From assembly GCF_002278135.3 (NCBI RefSeq), contig NZ_CP029425.2, forward strand, positions 186,001 through 250,000: a stretch of DNA of 64,000 bases, read 5' to 3'. This document shows, piece after piece, positions 50,387 to 62,681 of this stretch (position 1 is the stretch's first letter; every line of letters starts with the position of its first letter). The translations under genes were made by a program, and so were the position numbers. Under the pieces are notes generated by a model. That model did not search any database. It had not been told where the DNA came from and was given only the letters and a program-made list of their open reading frames with translations. The DNA comes from Bradyrhizobium ottawaense (GTDB lineage: Bacteria; Pseudomonadota; Alphaproteobacteria; Rhizobiales; Xanthobacteraceae).

Positions 50387-51739
50387 ATGCATCCGCGAGA
50401 CCAGACCATCTTTGCGCTCTCGTCCGGCCGGGCGCCGAGTGCGATCGCCGTGGTGCGCGTCTCGGGTCCGCAAGCCGGTCTGGCGCTGACGACCTTGGCG
50501 GGGAAGCTGCCGGCGCCGAGGCAGGCCAGCCGCCGGCTGCTTCGTGACGGCGCGGGCCAGCCGATCGACGATGCGGTCGTGCTGTGGTTTCCGGGGCCGG
50601 CCAGCGCGACCGGCGAGGACGTCGCCGAATTCCACGTTCATGGCGGCCGCGCCGTGCTCTCGGTACTGGTCGCCGCAATTTCGATAATTCCGAATATGCG
50701 AGCCGCCGAGCCGGGCGAGTTCACGCGGCGCGCGTTCGAGAACGGCAAGCTCGACCTGACCGAAGCCGAGGGTCTCGACGATCTCATCCATGCCGACACC
50801 GACCGCCAGCGGCGCCAGGCGCTGCGCCAGTTGCAGGGCCTGCTCGGTGACCGCGCGCGCGACTGGCGCGAGCGCATCATCGAGGCCTCGGCGCTGATCG
50901 AGGCCGGCATCGATTTTTCCGACGAGGGCGATGTGCCGGCGGAATTGAGGTCGCCGGCGGTGAAAGCGATCAAGGCCCTGCACGACGAAATCACAAAAGT
51001 CCTTGCGGCACAGGGACATTCTGAACGGCTGCGTGAGGGCCTGGTGGTTGCGATCGCGGGCGAGCCGAATGTCGGCAAGTCGACGCTGATGAATCAGCTC
51101 GCGCGCCGCGAGGTCGCGATCGTCTCGCCGCATGCCGGCACGACGCGCGACGTGATCGAGGTCCAGCTCGATCTCGATGGCTATCCCGTCACGGTGATCG
51201 ACACCGCCGGCATCCGCGAGACCGATGATCCGGTCGAGCAGGAGGGCGTGCGCCGCGCGCGAGCGCGGGCCGAGGACGCCGACCTCGTGCTGTGGCTGGT
51301 GGAGGGGGAGCAAGCCGTCAATCCGGACGCGCTGCGTTCCCTTCGGAAATCCGAAGGCGGCGATCGGTCGGAGGGGTCCGTCTGGATCGTCCGCAACAAG
51401 ATCGATCTCGGGGGCCGGGCTAGCAAGTTGAGCAGCGAGTTCGGGATCTCGGCGAGACAGGGTGATGGCATCCCCGAGCTGGTCGATGCGCTGGTGAAAT
51501 TCGCTTCCGAGTTTTTCGGAACCACCGAGGGCGCGCTGGTGACCCGGGCTCGCCAAAGGGAACTGTTGGTCCGGACGTCGGAGAGCTTGCGCCGGAGTCT
51601 GGACCTTGTAGAAGACGGCGAGGAGCTTGCAGCCGAAGAGCTGCGCGCCGCCGCTTACGCCTTGGGCCGATTGCTGGGCCGGGTAGATGTCGAAGACGTC
51701 CTCGGAGCGATCTTCCAAAAGTTCTGTATCGGAAAATAA
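50387..51739 (+). CDS. mnmE: tRNA uridine-5-carboxymethylaminomethyl modification GTPase MnmE (TrmE)
   Basis: A 450-residue MnmE that acts with MnmG to modify U34 of tRNAs. The N-terminal tetrahydrofolate-binding domain opens [21 protein letters not shown]. The inserted G domain has [12 protein letters not shown] near 222, [10 protein letters not shown] near 269 and RNKID near 339. The C-terminal CIGK carries the conserved Cys. The C-terminal helical region is normal. It is followed by a parS-bearing space before mnmG. Confidence 0.98.
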   Translation: MHPRDQTIFALSSGRAPSAIAVVRVSGPQAGLALTTLAGKLPAPRQASRRLLRDGAGQPIDDAVVLWFPGPASATGEDVAEFHVHGGRAVLSVLVAAISIIPNMRAAEPGEFTRRAFENGKLDLTEAEGLDDLIHADTDRQRRQALRQLQGLLGDRARDWRERIIEASALIEAGIDFSDEGDVPAELRSPAVKAIKALHDEITKVLAAQGHSERLREGLVVAIAGEPNVGKSTLMNQLARREVAIVSPHAGTTRDVIEVQLDLDGYPVTVIDTAGIRETDDPVEQEGVRRARARAEDADLVLWLVEGEQAVNPDALRSLRKSEGGDRSEGSVWIVRNKIDLGGRASKLSSEFGISARQGDGIPELVDALVKFASEFFGTTEGALVTRARQRELLVRTSESLRRSLDLVEDGEELAAEELRAAAYALGRLLGRVDVEDVLGAIFQKFCIGK

Positions 51740-51912
51740 AGCTAGTTCTTCATTGTAGAACTAGCGCTTGTTCCATTCCTTCTGTCTCACGTTATCCCGC
51801 TCGCTTTAAGCTCGATATCGATCGGGAACCCGCTTCGGAATCGGGGTGGCGTGAAGCGTGAATTGGGGCCTTTGGCTCCTTCGCCTCATCCGGTCCGGTC
51901 TGGGTGCCCGGA

Positions 51913-51928
51913 TGTTTCACGTGAAACA
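51913..51928. promoter_or_regulatory. parS centromere site 1
   Basis: TGTTTCACGTGAAACA, a perfect copy of the conserved bacterial parS palindrome bound by ParB. Confidence 0.93.
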
Positions 51929-52158
51929 CTGGTTGGGTGAGAGTAAGGCCGGGCGAATTGGAGTTCCTCTCTTCAAGCGAGTCCCAGGACCATTCCAGGG
52001 CCTCTATTTTCGCCTCTTATTGCGAAGAGCCCCTGCGACGAAGCAATCCACGCTGCCTCCGAGAAAGGGATTCTGGATTGCTTTGCTCGCAATGCCTGTG
52101 GCCATCATCGGATCCAACATCCACCCAGTCGTCACCTTGCCGGGTGGAATGCCGATTT

Positions 52159-52174
52159 CGTTTCACGTGAAACA
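52159..52174. promoter_or_regulatory. parS centromere site 2
   Basis: CGTTTCACGTGAAACA, one base from the perfect palindrome at its outer edge. Confidence 0.92.
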
Positions 52175-52246
52175 CGAAACAATTCAATGGCCATTCTACT
52201 GTGCATGGGGTTGTTTTCGTGAAATCGCTTTCGGCCCCCTGGTCCG

Positions 52247-52262
52247 TGTTTCACGTGAAACA
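52247..52262. promoter_or_regulatory. parS centromere site 3
   Basis: TGTTTCACGTGAAACA, perfect; it lies 54 bases before the mnmG start. Confidence 0.93.
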
Positions 52263-52316
52263 TGCCTCGCCAGTTTCTTCTTCCGGCTTTCCCGACACTG
52301 AGCTAGAAGTCCGGAC

Positions 52317-54197
52317 ATGCGAACAGAGCGAGAGAGCTTCGACGTCATCGTGATTGGCGGCGGCCACGCCGGCTGTGAAGCCGCGGCTGCGTCTGCCCGG
52401 ATGGGCGCAACGACCGCACTGGTGACGCATCGTTTCTCTACCATCGGTGCGATGTCCTGCAATCCCGCGATCGGCGGCCTCGGCAAGGGGCATCTGGTTC
52501 GTGAAGTCGATGCGCTGGACGGTCTGATGGGTCGCGTCGGCGATGCCGGCGGCATCCAGTTTCGCGTGCTCAATCGCCGCAAAGGTCCCGCCGTCCGTGG
52601 TCCTCGGGCCCAAGCCGACCGGAAGCTTTATGCCGCTGCGATGCAGGCCGCGATCCGGGAAACTGAGGGTCTTTCCGTCATCCAAGGCGAGGCTGACGAG
52701 CTGATCGTGGTCGATAACCGCGTCACCGGACTGCGCCTGGCGGATGGCCGGGAGCTTCGGGCAGGGGCTGTTGTCGTCACCACCGGTACCTTCCTCCGTG
52801 GTCTCATTCATCTCGGAGAGAAGAACTGGCCGGCCGGCCGGGTCGGAGAGGCGCCCGCGATGGGTCTTTCCGGCTCCTTCGAGCGCGCCGGCTTCACCCT
52901 TGGACGGCTCAAGACCGGCACTCCGCCGCGTCTCGACGGCACCACGATCGACTGGTTCGCAGTCGAAATGCAGCCCGGAGACGAGCCGCCGGAGCCGTTT
53001 TCGGTGATGACCGAGCGGATCACCACCCCGCAGATCCAGTGCGGGATCACCCGGACCACATCCGCGACCCATGAGGTGATCCGGGCCAATGTCCATCGCT
53101 CCCCGATGTACTCCGGCCAGATCAAGAGCTCTGGTCCCCGCTATTGCCCCTCCATCGAGGACAAGATCGTCCGCTTCGGCGATCGTGACGGTCATCAGAT
53201 CTTCCTGGAGCCGGAAGGCCTCGACGACAGCACCGTCTATCCCAACGGCATCTCGACCTCGCTGCCGGAGGAGGTCCAGCTCGCGATCCTCGCCAGCATC
53301 CCCGGCCTTGAGCGAGTGAAGATGGTCCGGCCGGGCTATGCCATCGAATACGACCACATCGATCCCCGCGAGCTCGATCCGACCCTGCAGACCAAGCGCC
53401 TCCGCGGCCTGTTCCTGGCCGGACAGATCAACGGCACCACCGGATACGAAGAGGCTGCCGGGCAGGGCATCGTGGCCGGCCTGAACGCGGCACTGGCTGC
53501 GAGCGGGGCCGCATTGACGGTGTTCGACCGTGCCGACGGCTATCTCGGTGTGATGATCGACGACCTCGTCACCCGCGGGATCAGCGAGCCCTATCGGATG
53601 TTCACTTCCAGGGCCGAGTATCGCCTGACCTTGCGGGCGGACAATGCCGATCAGCGTTTGACCGAGAAGGGGATCGCTTTGGGGTGCGTCGGCAGTGCCC
53701 GGACCCAGCATCATCGTGCCAAGATGGACGCCCTGAACGCGGCCAGGGCGCTGTCGAAGTCGCTGGCGATCACCCCGAACGAAGCGATCAAGCACGGGCT
53801 GTCCCTGAACCGGGACGGCCAGCGCCGGTCGGCGTTCTCCCTGATGGCCTATCCGGATATCGGCTGGAGCCAGGTCCGCGCGATCTGGCCGGAGCTGTCC
53901 GCCATCGATCCCGTCATCGCTACCCATCTCGAGATCGACGCCAAGTACGATGTCTACCTCGAGCGCCAGAGCGCCGACGTCGAGGCCTTCCGGCGCGACG
54001 AGGGGCTGGTGCTGTCTGAGGTCGATTACCAGCAGGTGCCCGGGCTCTCCAACGAGGTGCGTGCCAAGCTGGAGAAGGCACGGCCGTTCACCGTCGGGCA
54101 GGCTGGCCGGATCGACGGCATGACGCCGGCAGCGCTCGGCATTCTCGCGGCCTATCTCCGGCGTGAGGCACGCAAATCCACCAAGGCAATCGCATAG
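52317..54197 (+). CDS. mnmG: tRNA uridine-5-carboxymethylaminomethyl modification enzyme MnmG (GidA)
   Basis: A 626-residue FAD protein, partner of MnmE. The Rossmann dinucleotide motif [12 protein letters not shown] lies near 12-23. [15 protein letters not shown] near 274-288 and [19 protein letters not shown] near 365-383 are typical. Length is normal. It begins shortly after a parS site and ends two bases before another parS; rsmG follows in the same frame. Confidence 0.98.
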   Translation: MRTERESFDVIVIGGGHAGCEAAAASARMGATTALVTHRFSTIGAMSCNPAIGGLGKGHLVREVDALDGLMGRVGDAGGIQFRVLNRRKGPAVRGPRAQADRKLYAAAMQAAIRETEGLSVIQGEADELIVVDNRVTGLRLADGRELRAGAVVVTTGTFLRGLIHLGEKNWPAGRVGEAPAMGLSGSFERAGFTLGRLKTGTPPRLDGTTIDWFAVEMQPGDEPPEPFSVMTERITTPQIQCGITRTTSATHEVIRANVHRSPMYSGQIKSSGPRYCPSIEDKIVRFGDRDGHQIFLEPEGLDDSTVYPNGISTSLPEEVQLAILASIPGLERVKMVRPGYAIEYDHIDPRELDPTLQTKRLRGLFLAGQINGTTGYEEAAGQGIVAGLNAALAASGAALTVFDRADGYLGVMIDDLVTRGISEPYRMFTSRAEYRLTLRADNADQRLTEKGIALGCVGSARTQHHRAKMDALNAARALSKSLAITPNEAIKHGLSLNRDGQRRSAFSLMAYPDIGWSQVRAIWPELSAIDPVIATHLEIDAKYDVYLERQSADVEAFRRDEGLVLSEVDYQQVPGLSNEVRAKLEKARPFTVGQAGRIDGMTPAALGILAAYLRREARKSTKAIA

Positions 54198-54198
54198 G

Positions 54199-54214
54199 CG
54201 TTTCACGTGAAACA
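54199..54214. promoter_or_regulatory. parS centromere site 4, overlapping the rsmG start
   Basis: CGTTTCACGTGAAACA immediately after the mnmG stop. Its internal GTG at 54207 is the only usable start codon near the 5' end of rsmG. Confidence 0.92.
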
Positions 54215-54980
54215 GCGCGGACCGGGCGGGGACAGACCGCTAACGCGACGACCAGGGACAGGTGAGGGCGCGCATCGTCGATCTGACCCGGGACCGACCA
54301 AGCCGAAGATCGACAAAGCCAGTGCCAACGATCAGGCGCTCGATTCCGTCATCGCTGCCGACAAGCGTGAGGCGCTCGAGCTCGCGCCCGTTTCACATGA
54401 AACGGAAGCCCGGCTCGATCGCTACATCGCGCTGCTGCGGGAGTGGCAGGCCAAGACCAATCTGGTCGCGCCCTCGACCCTGCCAAACCTCTGGACCCGG
54501 CACATCGCCGACTCGCTCCAGCTCGTCGATCTCGCGCCCGCCGCGAAGCGCTGGGCCGATCTCGGCAGCGGCGGCGGCTTTCCCGGCGTCGTCCTGGCCT
54601 GCGCCATGGCCGGGACGCCGGGTGCGAGCGTTCATCTCGTCGAGCGAATCGCCAAGAAGGCGGCGTTCCTGCGCGAAGCGGTTCGCGTCACCACATCTCC
54701 GGGAGTCGTACATCTCGCTGAGATCGGGGATAATGTGGATAGAATCACCGGCCCCGTCGATTGCGTCACCGCCCGTGCGCTGGCTCCGCTACATCAACTC
54801 ATCGGCTTTGCGGAGCCGCTGATGCGCCAAGGCGCAAAGGCGTTATTTCTCAAGGGTCAAGATGTAGAGGCTGAATTGACCGAAGCCGCTAAATATTGGA
54901 ATATCGAGCCTCGACTCCACCAAAGCCGCACGGGTGACGGCTGGATCGTGGAGCTCGATGCCGCCGAACGGCGCAGCTGA
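54207..54980 (+). CDS. rsmG: 16S rRNA (guanine(527)-N7)-methyltransferase RsmG (GidB)
   Basis: A 257-residue RsmG, a SAM-dependent methyltransferase for G527 of 16S rRNA. The core reads LLREWQAKTNLVAPSTL near 75-91, SAM motif ADLGSGGGFPGVVLA near 114-128, and DCVTARALAPLHQLI near 189. The first 55 residues are unusual, charged and low in complexity. The frame is open from the mnmG stop, and GTG at 54207 inside parS site 4 is the only ATG/GTG/TTG before the core. parS site 5 lies inside its coding region. Confidence 0.93.
   Translation: MKQRGPGGDRPLTRRPGTGEGAHRRSDPGPTKPKIDKASANDQALDSVIAADKREALELAPVSHETEARLDRYIALLREWQAKTNLVAPSTLPNLWTRHIADSLQLVDLAPAAKRWADLGSGGGFPGVVLACAMAGTPGASVHLVERIAKKAAFLREAVRVTTSPGVVHLAEIGDNVDRITGPVDCVTARALAPLHQLIGFAEPLMRQGAKALFLKGQDVEAELTEAAKYWNIEPRLHQSRTGDGWIVELDAAERRS
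54389..54404. promoter_or_regulatory. parS-like site 5, inside rsmG
   Basis: CGTTTCACATGAAACG has the parS arms with one central change (ACATG for ACGTG). It is translated in rsmG as VSHET. Confidence 0.6.
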
Positions 54981-55010
54981 GGCGCTCAGGGGTTGAGTGG
55001 GGAAATTTCG

Positions 55011-55889
55011 ATGACCGTGATTGACGAGCCGCAGCAAGAGCAGACCCAAGAACCGACCCAAGAACCGACCAGCGAGGTGCCGCATGGCCATCCGCGCATC
55101 CTGGCGCTGGCGAATCAGAAGGGCGGTGTGGGGAAAACAACCACAGCGATCAATCTTGGCACCGCACTCGCCGCGATCGGCGAGCGTGTGTTGATCGTCG
55201 ATCTCGATCCGCAGGGCAACGCCTCGACCGGCCTCGGCATCGATCGCCGCAACCGCTCATGCTCGACCTATGACGTGCTGATTGGTGAAGCCCCGCTGCG
55301 CGAGGCCGTGGTCTCGACCGCGGTGCCGCGGCTGCACATCGCGCCCTCGACCATGGATCTCTCCGGCCTCGAGCTCGAGCTCGGCACCACGCCTGGCCGC
55401 GCCTTCAAGCTGCGCGACGCCATCGGTGCGCTCAACAACAACGTCTCGCCGGATGCCGACTACACCTATGTGCTGATCGACTGCCCGCCCTCGCTCAACC
55501 TGCTCACGGTGAACGCGATGGCGGCGTCGGACGCGATCCTGGTGCCGCTGCAGTGCGAGTTCTTCGCGCTCGAAGGTCTGTCGCAATTGCTGCAGACCGT
55601 GGAGCAGGTGCGCTCGACGCTCAATCCGAACCTGTCGATCCACGGCATCGTGCTGACCATGTTCGACTCGCGCAACAACCTCTCCAACCAGGTCGTCGCC
55701 GACGTCCGGCAGTTCATGGGCGAGAAGGTCTACAAGACCATGATCCCGCGCAACGTGCGCATCTCGGAAGCGCCGTCCTACGGCAAGCCGGTGCTGGTCT
55801 ACGATCTCAAATGCGTCGGCAGCGAAGCCTATTTGCGGCTCGCCACCGAAGTGATCCAGCGCGAGCGCGAGCTGCGCGTCACGCATTGA
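55011..55889 (+). CDS. parA: Chromosome partitioning ATPase ParA
   Basis: A 292-residue ParA/Soj ATPase that moves ParB-parS complexes and so segregates origins. After an acidic, Gln/Glu-rich N-terminus with a short repeat (QEPTQEPTSE), Walker A reads NQKGGVGKTTTAINL near 36-50, then VDLDPQGNAS near 67 and LIDCPPSLNLLT near 160. The ATG at 55011 follows GGGGAAA; a TTG at 54993 would add 6 residues. It is followed by a family C repeat and parB. Confidence 0.98.
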   Translation: MTVIDEPQQEQTQEPTQEPTSEVPHGHPRILALANQKGGVGKTTTAINLGTALAAIGERVLIVDLDPQGNASTGLGIDRRNRSCSTYDVLIGEAPLREAVVSTAVPRLHIAPSTMDLSGLELELGTTPGRAFKLRDAIGALNNNVSPDADYTYVLIDCPPSLNLLTVNAMAASDAILVPLQCEFFALEGLSQLLQTVEQVRSTLNPNLSIHGIVLTMFDSRNNLSNQVVADVRQFMGEKVYKTMIPRNVRISEAPSYGKPVLVYDLKCVGSEAYLRLATEVIQRERELRVTH

Positions 55890-55893
55890 CGAG

Positions 55894-55977
55894 GCCGTAG
55901 GGTGGGCAAAGGCGTCTTCGCCGTGCCCACCGTCTTCCACACACGATCGGTGGGCACGCTTCGCTTTGCCCACCCCA
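55894..55977. repeat. Intergenic palindromic repeat, family C copy 2
   Basis: It begins GCCGTAGGGTGGGCAAAGGCG and ends GCTTTGCCCACCCC, with inner arms CCGTGCCCACCG and CGGTGGGCACG. It lies between parA and parB, so it would be present in a parA-parB transcript. Confidence 0.7.
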
Positions 55978-56038
55978 AGATTCTACGATTCGAAATTCAG
56001 TTCTGGAGTGCTGCACCGTGAATCCAAGGGAGCTGGCG

Positions 56039-56926
56039 ATGGCCGACGAAGCGCGTTCGCGATTGGGCCGGGGTCTTGCAAGTCTGATCGGTGACGTCGG
56101 CGGCGAGGCTCAGCATGTCGATCGGCCGCGCGCGCAGCGCAAGGTGCCGATCGAGTTCATCAAGGCCAATCCGCGCAATCCGCGCCGCACCTTTTCGGAC
56201 ACCGAGCTGAAGGAGCTCAGCGAGTCGATCAGGCAGCACGGCGTGATCCAGCCGATCGTGGTGCGTCCGGTGAAGGGCGCACAGGACCGCTTTGAGATCA
56301 TCGCCGGCGAACGGCGCTGGCGCGCCTCGCAGATGGCCGGCCTGCACGAAGTGCCGATCGTCCCGGTCGACATCAGCGACAGCGACGCGCTGGAGTTCGC
56401 GATCGTCGAGAACGTGCAGCGCGAGGACCTCAACCCGATGGAAGAGGCGCAGGGCTATCATGCGCTCGCCAACGAGTTCAAACGCAGCCAGGACGACATC
56501 GCAAAGGTCGTCGGCAAGAGCCGCAGCCACGTCGCCAACATGATGCGGCTGACGAAGCTGCCGGCCGAGGTGCAGGCCTTCATCGCGACCGGTGAGCTGA
56601 CCGCAGGCCACGCCCGCGCGCTGATCGGCGTGCCCGATCCGCTCGCCGCCGCCAAGCGCATCGTCGAGGAGGGCCTCAACGTCCGCCAGGCCGAAGCGCT
56701 CGCGCATGAAGAGGGCGTACCGGAGCGCAAGCCGCAAAAGGCGCGCGCCACCGGCGGCAAGGAAAAGGACCCCGACACGATCGATCTCGAAAAGCGCGTC
56801 AGCGACGCGCTCGGCCTCAAGGTCACCGTCAATCACCGCGATCCCGGCGGCTCGGTCCAGATCAGCTACAGCAACCTCGATCAGCTCGACGAAGTGATGA
56901 AGCGGCTGGCGAAGGGCGTGCTGTAG
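56039..56926 (+). CDS. parB: Chromosome partitioning protein ParB
   Basis: A 295-residue ParB/Spo0J. SRLGRGLASLIGDV near the N-terminus is the ParA-contact region. KVPIEFIKANPRNPRRTF and AGERRWRASQMAGL (about 95-108) form the CTPase domain, ENVQREDLNPMEEAQGY near 128-144 follows, and the helix-turn-helix KSRSHVANMMRLTKLP near 160-175 binds parS. A C-terminal dimer domain ends the protein. I choose the ATG at 56039 with AAGGGAG before it; a GTG at 56018 is possible. Confidence 0.97.
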   Translation: MADEARSRLGRGLASLIGDVGGEAQHVDRPRAQRKVPIEFIKANPRNPRRTFSDTELKELSESIRQHGVIQPIVVRPVKGAQDRFEIIAGERRWRASQMAGLHEVPIVPVDISDSDALEFAIVENVQREDLNPMEEAQGYHALANEFKRSQDDIAKVVGKSRSHVANMMRLTKLPAEVQAFIATGELTAGHARALIGVPDPLAAAKRIVEEGLNVRQAEALAHEEGVPERKPQKARATGGKEKDPDTIDLEKRVSDALGLKVTVNHRDPGGSVQISYSNLDQLDEVMKRLAKGVL

Positions 56927-56938
56927 GCCAAGCCCTCG

Positions 56939-57070
56939 CTGTCATCCCCGCGAACGCGGGGACCCATACCGCGTGATTTATCGATCGGACCGGGCGCGCA
57001 GTACCGGACCGCAAGTCTTCGCCAAACGACTTCCTGTGGTTATGGATCCCCGCGTTCGCGGGGATGACAG
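56939..57070. repeat. Intergenic palindromic repeat, family A copy 4
   Basis: The left arm TGTCATCCCCGCGAACGCGGGGACC and right arm GGATCCCCGCGTTCGCGGGGATGACA are inverted, with the inner ACCCATACC and GTGGTTATGG blocks. It separates the convergent parB and holA genes. Confidence 0.75.
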
Positions 57071-57076
57071 CGTGGC

Positions 57077-58105
57077 TCAGCCCCGCCGCTTCGCGTTCGC
57101 GGCGATCGCCATCAATGTCCGCTGGGCGATGGCGGCGGCTAGCGTGGATTGCTTGCGGGTGTCGAGCGCCGCGGTCGCGAGCTGCTCGATGATGGCGGCG
57201 AGCCGCGCCACGCTGAAATTTCGCAGCGCCGTTTCGACCGCGGGCTTACGTGAAAAATGCAGGCGCGGATAGCCGCCGTCGAGCACGGCGGAGGCAGGCT
57301 GGCCGTCGGCGATTGCGAGCGCCGATTTGTGCAGCCACGCAGCCTGACGCTGCGCGGCGGAGATGATCACGCCGGGATAGGTGCCGGCGATCATGGCCTT
57401 TGCGAATTCGGTCTCGACGATGTCGGGCCGTCCGGCAAAGGCCCCGTCGACGATCGGGTCGAGCTTGAGCTCGGACGCATCAGCGACCACGGCCATCACG
57501 TCGTCCAGCGTGACCTCGCCTTTGCCGTGGGCGTAGAGCGTCAGCTTGCGCAGCTCGTTGCGCGAGGCCTGGCGGTCGCCGCCGAGGAACGACATCAGCG
57601 CCGCGCGGGCGTCCTGCGCGATGCGCAAATTTGCGATGCGCAATTCGTCATCCATCAGCTTGGCAAGGTCGCGCTCGGTGTCGGGATAGCAGCCGATCGC
57701 TACCGCGGCCTTGGCCTTCTCGCAGGCTTTTCGCAGCGGCGATTCCGGGCGCAGCTCGCCGGCCTCGATTACGACGCGGCAATCTTTCACCGACATCTCC
57801 GCCAGCGTATCGATGCCGCTGGCAAAGCTGCGCGAGCCGGCGCGAATGCGGATGGCGCGGCGGCCGCCGAACAGCGGCACCGTCATGGCCTCGTCGACGA
57901 GGCGCGAGGGCTCGGCGGAGAGCTCGTCACCGTCGAGCCTGACCAGCGAGAACGGATCGTTGGGATCATCGACGGCAGAGGCGATCAGCGCATCGGCGCG
58001 CTCGCGCACCAGGCCGGCATCGGGACCGTAAAGAAGGATGATCGGGCGGCCCGCATCGGGGCGGGCGAGGAAGGCGTCGATCTCTTTTCCACGCAGCGCG
58101 ACCAT
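57077..58105 (-). CDS. holA: DNA polymerase III delta subunit
   Basis: A 342-residue HolA, the clamp-loader subunit that opens the sliding clamp. FLARPDAGRPIILLYGPDAGLVRERADAL near 10-38 and LVRLDGDELSAEPSRLVDEA near 58-77 are the typical N-terminal domain, and the C-terminal DIVETEFAKAMIAGTYPGVII region follows. The ATG at 58105 starts MVALRGKEID; a longer frame reaches into a repeat and is unlikely. It lies downstream of leuS-lptE on the same strand, separated by a family B repeat. Confidence 0.93.
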   Translation of the reverse strand: MVALRGKEIDAFLARPDAGRPIILLYGPDAGLVRERADALIASAVDDPNDPFSLVRLDGDELSAEPSRLVDEAMTVPLFGGRRAIRIRAGSRSFASGIDTLAEMSVKDCRVVIEAGELRPESPLRKACEKAKAAVAIGCYPDTERDLAKLMDDELRIANLRIAQDARAALMSFLGGDRQASRNELRKLTLYAHGKGEVTLDDVMAVVADASELKLDPIVDGAFAGRPDIVETEFAKAMIAGTYPGVIISAAQRQAAWLHKSALAIADGQPASAVLDGGYPRLHFSRKPAVETALRNFSVARLAAIIEQLATAALDTRKQSTLAAAIAQRTLMAIAANAKRRG

Positions 58106-58120
58106 GTTGCCTGTTACCTT

Positions 58121-58229
58121 GTCATTCCGGGGCGCGCGAAGCGCGAACCCGGAATCCAGAGGTTGGGAATCGAGATTCTCAGGTGCGCAATTGCGCACCG
58201 TAGTTCTCGCTTCGCGAGCCCTGAATGAC
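58121..58229. repeat. Intergenic palindromic repeat, family B copy 2
   Basis: It starts GTCATTCCGGGGCG and ends CCCTGAATGAC, with the inner palindrome GGTGCGCAATTGCGCACC. It is inserted between lptE and holA, which are in the same direction. Confidence 0.7.
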
Positions 58230-58237
58230 GGGAATAA

Positions 58238-58775
58238 TCAGGTGCCTGCGGTGAAGAACGAGGCGAGCCGGGTGGTGATGTTCTCAGCGATCTCGTTGGC
58301 GGCACGATCCTCCGCGTCGCGCACGGCGCGGGTGCGAGAGAAGCGCTGATAGGACCCTGGCATGTCATAGGACACGCGCGAGAACGTGGTGCCGGTCATC
58401 ACCGACTTACCGGTCGCGACCTCGATCAGATTGTACTGGGCGTCGATGCCGAGGTTTTCGCTGGTCGGCAATCCCGTCGTGGCGCTGACGATCAGCGAAG
58501 AACGGCTGGAGGTGAAGCGGATGTCCAGCCGATGGGTCGGCGGCATTCCCGTCGCGGTGCCGTAGAGCTTGAAGGCGAGAGCATTGCGGACTTCGACACC
58601 GACACGGGCCTCGCGGGAGGCATTGGGCTTGGCGATCGGTGGGAGCTCGACCCCCATCAGTTTCTCGCGCAAGCCGGGGGTGCCGTCGCCACGCTCGGCA
58701 TACATCGGCTGGAAGCAACCAGCCGTCAGCGCCGCCAATGCGGCGACCGCCAGCAAGCGGGCTGCGATGCGGATC

Positions 58776-58789
<14 letters not shown>
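58238..58789 (-). CDS. lptE: LPS-assembly lipoprotein LptE
   Basis: A 183-residue lipoprotein with signal [22 protein letters not shown] (lipobox TAGC, Cys near 25). The mature part fits LptE, the plug of the LptD outer-membrane translocon that inserts lipopolysaccharide; [20 protein letters not shown] near the C-terminus is typical of alphaproteobacterial members. It overlaps the end of leuS by 14 bases, a common leuS-lptE pairing. Confidence 0.9.
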
Positions 58790-61400
<2,611 letters not shown>

Positions 61401-61582
61401 GGAATCGTTGGGGTTTTCGTGGGTTCGGCCGTCTCAAGACGGCGGACTAGGCCATAGAAGTCCTTAGGGGGTCAATGGGTTGCCGCAGTTTGGAACTTTG
61501 TCGGGGCCTCCGCATAACTACGAAGGTCGGCGTTGGGGTGTGATTAAGGGGTCAATGCCAATTTGCGGCCCGACGAGACCGC

Positions 61583-62638
61583 ATGAGTGCGATGGATTCC
61601 AGCTTCGACGAGCCCGATTACGACTATGCCGCGTCCATTGCCGGACGGGCGATGCGGAGCATGGCCGAACAGCGGATTGCGCCGACCCCGGCCAATTTTG
61701 CCGTCTGGTTCCTGTATTTCGGGGACGGCCATGAGGATCTGCGCAACGCGATCGATCTTCTGATCGACCACAATCGTCCTTTCGACGCCCGAACCAATCA
61801 GGACCTGTTCAAGACCTATGTCGCGCCCCAGGTGAGTGCCGCCGTGGTCGACACGTCCGAGCGGCTGCAGGCGCTCATGGGGGCCGCGAAGGAGTTTCTG
61901 GCGACCGCGATCGCCGACAATCATTCGCAGATGCAGGTCATCAGCGAGGTGGCGGACCAGGGCAAGGCCGGCGTCGATCCGAAGGCGCTGGTTGCCCAGC
62001 TCATGAACGAGCTGGCGCGGGCCGCCACACGGGCGACACGGCTGGAAGCCGGCTTTGCGGAAAAGACCCGCGAGCTCGACGTGATCCGCGATTCGCTATC
62101 GAGGTCCGAGGAGCGCGCCCGGACCGACACGCTGACCGGCCTCGCAAACCGGCGGGCGCTCGACGAATTCCTGCGCAAGGCGCAGGCGACTGCCGCGTGG
62201 GGCGAGCCGCTCAGCGTGCTGATGCTCGACATCGACCACTTCAAGACTTTCAACGACAATTTCGGCCACGGCGTCGGCGACCAGGTGCTGCGCCTGATGG
62301 CGAAGGTGCTGCGCGAAAAGGTTCGCGAGCAGGACCTGCCGGCCCGCTATGGCGGCGAGGAGCTGATCGCGGTGCTGCCGGATGCCGATCTCGCCACCTG
62401 TGCCGAGATCGCCGAGCGGATCAGGCACGCGCTCGCCGAGTGCACGATCACCCGCCGCTCCACCGGCGAGGTTCTGCCCAGCATCAGCGTGTCGATCGGC
62501 GTGGCGCAGTACCGGGCCGGCGAAGCGATCACCGATCTCGTCGAGCGCTGCGATCGCGCACTCTATCTCGCCAAGAGCAGCGGCCGCAATCGCGTGGTGA
62601 CGGAGACCGAGCTCGATCGCGCCGGGGCTGCGGGATAG
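61583..62638 (+). CDS. Diguanylate cyclase (GGDEF domain) with GGEEL active-site variant
   Basis: A 351-residue soluble protein. The N-terminal 170 residues have no membrane segment and no known sensor domain. A GGDEF domain follows from about 175 (RTDTLTGLANRRALDEFL). The active site reads RYGGEELIAVLP, with Leu in place of Phe, and an RxxD inhibitory-site candidate (REQD) lies exactly five residues before it. So it may make c-di-GMP with product inhibition, or be an altered cyclase. No EAL domain is present. Confidence 0.9.
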   Translation: MSAMDSSFDEPDYDYAASIAGRAMRSMAEQRIAPTPANFAVWFLYFGDGHEDLRNAIDLLIDHNRPFDARTNQDLFKTYVAPQVSAAVVDTSERLQALMGAAKEFLATAIADNHSQMQVISEVADQGKAGVDPKALVAQLMNELARAATRATRLEAGFAEKTRELDVIRDSLSRSEERARTDTLTGLANRRALDEFLRKAQATAAWGEPLSVLMLDIDHFKTFNDNFGHGVGDQVLRLMAKVLREKVREQDLPARYGGEELIAVLPDADLATCAEIAERIRHALAECTITRRSTGEVLPSISVSIGVAQYRAGEAITDLVERCDRALYLAKSSGRNRVVTETELDRAGAAG

Positions 62639-62681
62639 CCTGTTGAGGGGTGGAGACGACGACGTTGGTCTTGGCTGACGA

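Larger units (their letters stand above)
51740..52316. other. mnmE-mnmG spacer carrying three parS sites
   Basis: A 577-base gap with parS palindromes at 51913, 52159 and 52247. The frames that cross it read the palindrome as FHVK and look like noise. No RNA or protein gene is supported. Confidence 0.6.

Noticed and set aside
51858..52301. A 147-residue open frame between mnmE and mnmG with FHVKH twice
   Set aside because: FHVKH is just the translation of the parS palindromes; the rest looks like random translation and there is no ribosome site or domain.
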